Shown here one piece after another: positions 56,495 through 64,000 of a stretch of DNA of 64,000 bases (positions within the stretch are counted from its first letter, which is position 1; each line of letters opens with the position of its first letter). The position numbers and the translations under genes are program-made. Where the stretch lies: assembly GCA_020740775.1 (NCBI GenBank), contig JAHEWK010000005.1, positions 2,852,001 to 2,916,000 of the forward strand, given 5' to 3'. Source of the DNA: Ilyonectria destructans (Eukaryota; Ascomycota; Sordariomycetes; Hypocreales; Nectriaceae). The notes under the pieces are model-generated. The model was not told the DNA's origin, made no database searches, and saw nothing but the letters and a program-made list of their open reading frames with translations.

Positions 56495-59100
56495 CGTGTC
56501 GGGTTGTGGGGGGGAGTCGTCGAGGTTGAGGTCGAGATCGGAGTCAGAGTCGGAGGTGCAGGATCGAGGACAGCGAGATCAAGTGACGGTGGAATTCCGT
56601 CGGTGTTATTGGGAACCCGGAGATTTGTCCTCCCTTAGAACCCTGACGGTGCGGTGCTGCAAAGGTGGTAAAAGGGTTGGTGGTGGACGAAGGTGGCGCG
56701 CGCACGGCGATGGACGGATGCGGACAGGGCACTCGGGACTCGGATTCGTGGTGGTGGGAGCCGCAATCGCAACCGCACGCGACTCGATGGAACGAACGGA
56801 GGCGAAGATGATGAAGGAGAGCGTTTTCGGATGCAGCGTCGCGAGGCGGAGGTCGGGTGGTGTGAGGCACAGAGCGGGTGGAGGAACGGTAGCCTCGTTT
56901 GGGGGGTTGCACTCGGTAGGTACCTTAGGTATTGTAGGTAGACCGGGGGTGGTGGGTTGGAAGGGGAAGAGAAGGGATCACGGATCGACGACTCCGTACC
57001 AATTATTGAATGGCAAGCAGCAGCCCAGTCCCAAGCGTCGATCTGAGGTCACGAGCAAGGGCAGAAAAGCGACACCAGGCGAATAATTACCTAGCACAAC
57101 GAGAGGGGGGAGGGATTCGGATGGGGCAGGAAATGAGCCGCTGGAGGGTCAGGTCAGGTCACTCAGCGCAGCGGCAGAGGGACAGACAGACAGACAGACA
57201 GACAGCAGGCAGTAGAAAGAGCAAGGAACAGGGATTGATGGATGGATTCCATTAAGCCCATGTATGAATAGATTGTACAGCTGTACCTGCTTTACCTCCT
57301 CACCATGGTGAAGCTACTGTAAGTCTAGTGCTGTACTTTCCAGTGCTCGACCGGAGGAATGATGGTTCGAGCCATTGATTGGGCTGCGCCGGACTGGATT
57401 GGACAGGGGGCGACTCCATCCCCAAGTCACCACCTGTGGGCAGCGCGTAGTGGAGTTTTTCGGGGGAAGACGCTGTGATAAACCCTCCACTGGGATGGAG
57501 CACCCCCGCTCTAATTAGGTAGTGTCTCTCCAGCGGCCTGAGCCCCTCCTCTGCCACTGTCTTTCGCCCTGTCTTCAGCGGGCCACCTGCAGGGCTCGGG
57601 GCCGCCTCCGTCTGTGTCAAATTGGTGTCGACGCCTCCGGAGCGGGAGCCTGCGAGTAATTAACGGCTACCAAGGGAACAGATATTGCGTCCGGTAGGGA
57701 CCTGCCTCCTTCTACAAGTGCAATCTGAGAGCGGTACTCTTAATTCCAGTGTATGATTTGGCACTCGCTCTACGCACAAAAGTGCAGAAATAGACAGGAA
57801 CAGGCTTGGACATGTGGCGGTTCAGAGTTCAGGGCCTCGCGCGGGTGGGCGGTGGCCTGAACCCGCCAAAAGCCACCGGAACCAGGGCACCCGCTGCAGA
57901 TGTGCGACAGACGTGCATACCGCGGACAAGAAACACGACTCCATCGCACAGCGAGACGGACACACGACACAGTTCAATCGGCAGGTGAGCGACAAACAAT
58001 GAAAGTCAATTCTCCACCCGGCCTCTACATAGAACATGCACAGAGACCCCCTAGGCCCTTGGCAAGCTGGCCCCCCTCCGTATAAAGTTAGCGTGGGGGG
58101 CCTGAGAGAGTATCGATAGCCCCCTCTTGCTCGTTAAACTCTGCCTACCTGGACGGGTCATGACTTGGCCTGGCTCGGCTCCAGTCTGGGCCGAGAGTGG
58201 TACCCAAGAGCCTATGAGAAGAGAGCTTTCCACGTCGGATTTCCCCTAACAAGTGGGAATGTTCGTTGATGACCTCACTAAGATATCATGCCTAGGCCCT
58301 ACCAATCTAGACAAAGGCCTATCTGGCCTGCTAAAGCTGTCACTGTCAATAGAACACCAAAGCAGCCCTCCTTCGTTGATCTCAGATTGGATCCAATCTC
58401 ACTGCAGCAGCACGAGCATATTACCGGTGTCTAGCCTAATTAAGTGTCCGACCTGTAAAGTCTGCAGAGCTCTGTCCATCGGGAAATTTTACCTTCAGCC
58501 GCCCTCCTACAACCAATAACTAGCGCTGTTCTTCGAACTTCCCTACAAAGTTACTGTTGTAGCTAGCGGCTTGGAGTCCAGGTCGGTGACCTCGGAGCGA
58601 GGTTCTCAGGGGCGAATCTACCACGTTTTCTCCCAGGCGCAGCGACAAACACCGCCACCGCCACCGCCACAGTCACGCCCGCTGCCTTTGCAACATTCGG
58701 CGCAACGTCTCGGATTGTAGCTGACCGAGCCCTGCTCAGATCAATCTTCCAGCCAATGAGTTGAGATTACCTGGAAAGTTGGTATTGGCCACTATATGAT
58801 GACAGGCCCGAATTCTTGCAGCAGTAGCGGCCGTGGTTTCAGCAGCTATGAGGGCCCTAACCCAACTATGGTTACAGGAGCCCGACCCTTATAGCGATAG
58901 CGGCTCGAATGGTTCCAGCGACTGGTCACACAGAACACACCCAAAACCTGAGGTGACTCGCACAAAATCTGCCGAGATAGGCTCATGGATTTGCATTACA
59001 AGAGCTCCCAAGAAAAAAAAAGACAAATAGATCACTGGGAACTTGAGCAGATGATTTCACACTGAATATAATTGGCACCTTTGTGCAAGCTGGAATTGAC
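56495..59100. other. Intergenic spacer with simple repeats
   Basis: No gene is supported. A (GACA)n tract lies at 57181-57205 and an 8-bp GC-rich inverted pair (GGCCCCCC / GGGGGGCC) at about 58066-58104. Short CCACCG units lie near 58653-58670. The first few hundred bases belong to the Rho3 promoter and 5' leader. Confidence 0.4.
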
Positions 59101-59122
59101 TATAAAGAACTATATATAGAGG

Positions 59123-59358
59123 AACTTCAAATCCTGCAAAATATCTTCCAACAATTATCAAATCCATCAAACTTCCACAATGACTACTCCAATCATCAAT
59201 AAAGCCTTCCGGAAGAGCGCCAAGAGAAGCCCCATATACCGCGTTCTTCGGGAAGACTTTGCAGATAATTGGAGTAGTTATTGCGGAAGTTTGATGGATT
59301 TGATAACTGTTGGAAGATATTTTGCAGGATTGGAGGATATTTTGCAGGATTGGAAGTT
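59123..59358. repeat. Near-perfect fold-back inverted repeat, about 236 bp
   Basis: Left arm 59123-59220 is matched by the reverse complement of 59241-59358 almost throughout (for example AAAATATCTTCCAACA.TTATC and CCATCAAACTTCC). A loop of roughly 20 bases lies near 59220-59240. A 20-bp duplication (GGATATTTTGCAGGATTGGA) lengthens the right arm end. TATATATAG lies just before the left arm. It could be a fold-back/MITE element or a hairpin RNA source. A 62-codon ORF reads across it but is a by-product of the palindrome. Confidence 0.85.
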
Positions 59359-59359
59359 G

Positions 59360-60385
59360 ACGCCTTGATGACGGGAGATAGTCCCTCTTATATAATATTG
59401 CTCAGGATTAAGGTTATTGTCTCAAGGTTGTTACCAACAGACAGCAAGGTCGTTGACTGAAGACAGAAGGGTTGAATTGAAGCTTACGGCAAAGGTCAGT
59501 GTGCAATAACTTTATTAATAAGCTACCCGTATCTTCTGGTACAGGATGTAGTCTAGGATTGGCCAGTGTAGTGTGGTGGAATTCATCTACTTGTCTAAAC
59601 AAAGTTGGACGGACATAAATATGTAGATCCGCGTGATGCATTCAAGTAGAATATGGATCTATAAGTGTTAATTTTTGTAGCATGTGAGAATACGCTCCGT
59701 TTCGACAGATGCCACTCTGTGGTGGAGATGAGCAACAGAGAGGGCTAAAAGACCCAACAGCCCACCCAAAGGCTGCTGAAGGCTGTTGCGGCAGTGCGTC
59801 TTCAATGGCTGGGAAGGCCGGGATTGAAGATGATTGAAATGAATAAAAGAGACAAGATAATAGGGATACCACTACAGGCATCATCTGATCAAATAATTCA
59901 CAAAGGAATGCCGCATCAATGGGCCAAAAACACAATCAATTGGGCATTCTGTGGATAGTGGCTAATAATAATAACGGACAGATCAATCTGCTGTCACAAA
60001 ATCCTCCCTAGAAGACCACAAGACTGACTCATAAGATTGAGCCAATTGCCCTAGCTAAGGCAGGATATCCCAAAGGAGACAGCCGGCGTGGGCCCCATCC
60101 CAAAAATGCAAAAGGCTTCAATTTTCCCTGTTTTCCCCCAAAGACCTTAAATCTCCCCATCTTTCACTTTCACTCGGTAGTCGAATTACACCCACACTGT
60201 ACCGTTTTTGTGCTCTTGTAATCTAACATATTGCGTTGTACCATCGGTTGTCTTGTACTTAAGGATAGGTTTAAACCTTCTAGGAAGAAATGCGCCAAAC
60301 TGAATACAGTCATCTCAGTTCTGCTTCTATGAAGGTAGAGAAACCCCCGGCCCCCTTCAATATCCCTTTCACTAATTGTCACAGC
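59360..60385. other. Intergenic spacer, nothing recognised
   Basis: AT-rich DNA with no supported gene. A possible alternative last exon of the kinase could lie at its 3' edge, because GTAAGT overlaps the kinase stop. Confidence 0.3.
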
Positions 60386-61917
60386 CTACTTACTGTGAAA
60401 CCAAGGATCTTCTAGCAGTTCCTCAGCAGTAGGTCTCAGCGCCGGATCGTAGTTCAAAATGCGACGGATCAAAGCGATGATAACCGCAGACTCGGCTTCA
60501 TCGATATCATCAGGCTTGTTTTGACCAAAAAGAGTCTCCAAGGAATCATCGATATGAAGTTCGGGATTGAAGAGGTCATCGTCGGCTGGCAACTCTGCTC
60601 GTGGGTTGAGGCGCTCTCCATCAGGTCCGAACCAGCACCCGGACCGTGGCCAAATAGCCATTATGTTGCTGGAAAGATCTCCGAGGATGTCATTTAGGGC
60701 CAGGAGGTGATCGTCGTCTTCTTCCATCTCTTGGCCTTCGTCATATGGCGCGACTGGGAACAGTTGGGTATTTGTGATTAGCTCATAGACAAGACATCCA
60801 AAGCTCCAGATGTCTATTTTCTCGTCGATCTTTTGCTTGAGGATTATTTCGGGGGCCCGAAGAGAGAATGGCGTTACTATCTTTGTCGGAGGCTGATCTC
60901 GGAAGAAGGCTATAATTGGATGATTTAGTTCACTGTCAAAGGAAACATCGAGCGTAGGGCTTACCAGCTCCAAGGTCTGAGATCTTGATTTCCAAGTTTT
61001 CACTGAAATCGGCGTACTTGTGAAGTGACTGCCCCAAGGCAAGATATGGAGGCGACCACCTGTCAACCTTGCCATCCAACCGCTCAATGTCGTCTGTCGT
61101 GTCCCCAATAGTCTGCACCAACTCTGCTTCATCGGCTTCGTTCAAACCATGGATAGCAAACAACAGATTACCAGGCTGTAAATCACCGTGGACCAAGTTG
61201 CGCCCATGCAGGGATGAAAGTCCGAGGAGGGTGTGCTTCAAGATAATCTTGACCATCCATTTCGGATATCTCCTTTTGTCATGCATTTTCCGCACCACAT
61301 CTCGGTACTGTGGGAGTTCGTGCACCCCTGACGCAACCGTTGCCCCCATCGGCTCATACGCAAAGCACTTATGCGTACCGTTGGGTCCCTCCTCATCGAA
61401 ATGGTCTAGGGGAAGGAGAACATGCTTTGCTGGGGGCACATTTTCGTCTCGCGTAGACAAGACCGATGCAACTTGAAGCTCAGTTGACGCAGCAGAAAGG
61501 GATTGGTTGGCCGTCATGACCTTGATAGCCACGTATTTGGGTATGTTTACACTACAAGACCTAGTCGGCTTGTCAACGCAAGAAACAGCGACGCCCCAAC
61601 ATGGAACTCGAGAAAAGGGCCTTGACTTACTCGTTCACTCCGAGCCATACAGTAGAAAACGAACCATTGCCGAGCTTTCGTATGACGCGATACTTTCCGC
61701 CTGCCAGAATGTCGCCAAACTTGATGGGATGAAATCCACCAGGCCGATATGCCTCGGCCCACTCGCAAGCGAACACGGACGGCTTGAATCGGTCATTTGC
61801 GAGTGTGTTTGGCACTTCGGCAGGGGGTGTTGGAGGTGGTGATAACGATGACATGTTGAAGCGTGAATATGACGTTCTTATCAGACTTCTGAACGTCAGG
61901 TGCAGGTTGCGCAGCAT
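60386..61917 (-). CDS. SRPK-like serine/threonine protein kinase
   Basis: Three exons (61917-61631, 61551-60965, 60909-60386) give 465 residues. The kinase features are the Gly loop RKLGNGSFSTVWLG, VAIKVM lysine, catalytic VHGDLQPGN (HGD in place of HRD), ISDLGAA in place of DFG, and APEIILKQKIDEKIDIWSFG of the activation segment and subdomain IX. The preceding YRPGGFHPIKFGDILAGGKY is characteristic of fungal SR-protein-kinase-like proteins, a family often expanded in filamentous ascomycetes. The usual long SRPK spacer between lobes is short. Start: ATG 61917 gives a basic 21-residue leader; an internal ATG at 61854 (MSSLSPPPTPP) is an equally good candidate. The stop TAG overlaps a GTAAGT, so a short extra 3' exon cannot be excluded. 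Confidence 0.85.
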
Positions 61918-62295
61918 TGAAACAAGGCATCATTATTATCTTTCAGAGTCCCATAGAACAACTCAAATACGGGACAGAGGAAACCAAATGATCACGTGAT
62001 AGCCAACCAGCACTGACCAATAATCGCCCGCTATATTTGAGGGGTCATATCGGCTTGTCATTTACTCTAGCCGCCCAGTTCTGTTTCAACAACCGCCTCA
62101 GCCTGGGGCAAAGACCTTTTGGGAGGAGTAAGTGACAGGAAGTATTGACGCGAAGTAACTAACATTAACATGAAGTGGGCTAATATTAGATGGCGCCGCG
62201 CGTATCGCCCAAGTTCGTTGTACCCACTTAACTGACGAGGTCAACAAATAGAATCCCTTGATCATGTTGGTTGTTGGCCGCCGGCTATATTTGGC
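61918..62295. other. Spacer between kinase and repeat ORF
   Basis: Nothing supported apart from the presumed kinase promoter. Confidence 0.3.
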
Positions 62296-62630
62296 ATGAG
62301 CATGGATGATGTAACTTATTCTATTATGGGATCAGGTCTTCGTCAAGGCCAACAGCCTCGTGAAAATGAGCCATCTACATTGGTGGAAGTTAGGCAAGTT
62401 CCCAACACCATCTTCGCTCGGGCGTTAAAACAGTTTCATGTGCTTCGTCCTACTCTATTGTGGGATCAGGTCTTCATCAAGGCCAACAACAACGCGACAA
62501 TGAGACATCGACATTGGATGAAGTTAAGCATGTTACCAAAACCAGCTTCGCTCGGGCGTTTAAGCAGTGTCATATGTCCCGTTCTACTTCGCGAGAAACG
62601 GAACCAACTCGCTCGAAGAGAAGCATAAAA
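62296..62630 (+). pseudogene. Two-copy coding repeat of 45 residues, frame broken
   Basis: Two tandem copies of about 134 bp (62320-62453 and 62454-62587, around 78 per cent identical by eye) each encode an uninterrupted related peptide: copy 1 has SGLRQGQQPRENEPSTL and FARALKQFH, copy 2 has SGLHQGQQQRDNETSTL and FARAFKQCH. The period of 134 is one base short of 45 codons, so the copies are out of frame with each other. This looks like a repeat protein gene that lost one base. Family unknown. Confidence 0.45.
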
Positions 62631-62839
62631 TGAGTAATTCCCCTGCCCAGATATTGATATTTCTGCATCCCAACTTATCGCACTTTGACACTGAGCTTTG
62701 CAACACTTGTTCATCTTTGGACAATACTCACAATCATATTATATTGTTGTATCTGCTAGCACTCGGTGAGCACCCTTTAGTGCGACTTTATCACTTGCTT
62801 TAGTTATTTCTTATTATTCTGACTTAAAGAAAGCTCACA

Positions 62840-63141
62840 ATGGACACAAACAATATTTTCTTTGATCCCGCCAACATGTTTGGACGACAGGCTGCAAAGA
62901 GACAACGATACCAGTACGCCGTAGCCAACGCCGGAAATTTGCCACATGGCGCAGCAAGCGCTGTTATTGTGTGAGTCAAACCTCTATCCCCTCCCCCGAT
63001 TAACAAAAGCACTGTAGACTAAACAAACACAGCAATGGACCACACACCAGCGTCTCTGATCGTCGACAACACATTACTACAGATATATATGACGCTGGTA
63101 ACAATTTCATTCGTCGGATCCATGTACCTTGCCCCCCCTAG
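62840..63141 (+). CDS. Candidate small spliced protein gene, 79 residues
   Basis: Exons 62840-62970 and 63033-63141 over a 62-bp intron (GTGAGT..ACACAG) join in frame. The protein starts MDTNNIFFDPANMFGRQAAK and continues hydrophilic and basic with no signal peptide, ending PCPP. The support is the clean ATG context, canonical splice sites and a continuous frame. Nothing is recognised in databases I recall. It may be real or a chance model. Confidence 0.35.
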
Positions 63142-64000
63142 GAGTGTCGCATCTTGTTTTGGGTTTCTATGGCATAGTGTTTGTTACATTTATTACAAAT
63201 GCCCCATTGTAAACACCTCAATCAGAGTGTGCATGTCCCCTTTGGCTTAGTTAGAAATCTTGCAATTAGTAAATGAATATTTTTCTTCATTGTCTAGATA
63301 CCTTGCCATAAAGCTTCAGTCCCAAAGATTCTAGAAAACGTGAGGCCCGGATAACATACTACAACCTAGTGCGAACAAGAGATGCGTTAATACCTCAACT
63401 CGATACGGGCAATGCCATTTATACCGTCCAAAAACAAAGCATAAAAGTAAAGCCATCCTTTTATAGGATGCATCTAAAGTAGAACGTGGATCAGTACATA
63501 TTGAGTTATGCCGGGTTTGAGAGTGTCAATGCCTCCCTCTAGCACGTTAAGCCGCAAACCTGGACAGTCATGATCTGGCCTGTGACAAGGCATGGAATAT
63601 AGAACCGTGGTAATGCATGCACTGACATGGCGCGCTTGTATGTCATGTCTCTCCTCCATGGATTCTCCACCTCCCGAACCCCCCAGTTCAACTCTATTAT
63701 GTGGCCAAAGTCTTGTGACGACTGAAATCCTTGGCCATTTCTTGCTTTCCCCGGGATGGGGACAATGGGACTGTCCGACGTGGGATAGTTGGCGTGGCTT
63801 GGTCGAGTCCGCTTTCATCGTAGGAGCATTCTGAATGAGAGTCGCATATCCTGCATCATCGAAGCATAACGATTCAGCTGGTCTGGCTCAGCCGTGAACG
63901 AATTCGTCATGCAAACGTCACATACACCCTGTGATTGATTCTGGATTGCTTATTATCTTATCGAGGTGGATTAGTGTGAGAACCATCACCAATAGCTTCT
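63142..64000. other. Window end, nothing recognised
   Basis: Only short ORFs without family features. No repeat or RNA gene is evident. Confidence 0.3.

Noticed and set aside
56424..57086. 220-codon plus-strand ORF upstream of Rho3
   Set aside because: Low-complexity Arg/Gly-rich frame in the promoter side of Rho3; no domain.
58066..58104. GC-rich hairpin as a terminator
   Set aside because: Eukaryotic context; an 8-bp stem alone is not evidence of a terminator.
59180..59368. 62-codon ORF inside the hairpin as a gene
   Set aside because: The frame is a by-product of the palindrome; no family or splice support.

Overview
This window is nuclear DNA from a filamentous ascomycete, most likely a Sordariomycete-type Pezizomycotina. 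The evidence is many short GT..AG introns of about 45-75 bp (mostly with CTAAC/CTGAC-like branch sites), a Zn2Cys6 regulator, a LaeA-like methyltransferase, HET and NACHT/ankyrin incompatibility-type proteins, a chromodomain Ty3/gypsy retrotransposon, an SRPK-like kinase and a Rho3 GTPase. I see no bacterial operons, CRISPR array or rRNA. The genus cannot be fixed from what I can see.

Layout. 0-25 kb is an accessory, decaying stretch. It holds a degraded PDR-type ABC transporter, an intact Zn2Cys6 regulator, an RTA1-like membrane protein, a WD40 tail of an NLR broken by a stop and a truncated MFS transporter with an LTR-like remnant between them, an apparently intact eight-exon LaeA-like methyltransferase, relics of two conserved fungal families, and a HET-domain gene split by a 5.6-kb Ty3/gypsy element. 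A GMC oxidoreductase follows. 26-39 kb holds a rhodopsin-like seven-helix protein, an NCS1 purine-cytosine permease, a six-exon NLR (alpha/beta-hydrolase, nucleoside phosphorylase-like domain, NACHT, ankyrin repeats) and an F-box-like protein. 41-57 kb looks like conserved core sequence with long intergenic spacers: a secreted PAN-domain protein, a PHO-4/PHO89-type phosphate symporter, a GH16 cell-wall transglycosylase (CRH type), a coiled-coil protein and Rho3. 57-64 kb holds a long fold-back hairpin, an SRPK-like kinase, a broken 45-residue tandem repeat ORF and a candidate 79-residue spliced gene.

Main points. (1) The retrotransposon has two LTRs of 216 bp that look identical, a 5-bp AAGAC target duplication and a 12-nt primer-binding site exactly complementary to a stretch of its own LTR, the arrangement expected of Tf1-type self-priming. 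It sits in the HET gene exactly at a codon boundary, so the gene was probably intact until recently. (2) The 1634-residue NLR carries two N-terminal enzyme-like domains in one continuous spliced frame, and its C-terminal ankyrin repeats are nearly identical to each other. (3) HET and NLR genes and relics recur through the first 37 kb, which suggests a turnover zone for self/non-self recognition genes. Exon boundaries were worked out by eye from splice consensus and frame continuity; none has transcript support here.
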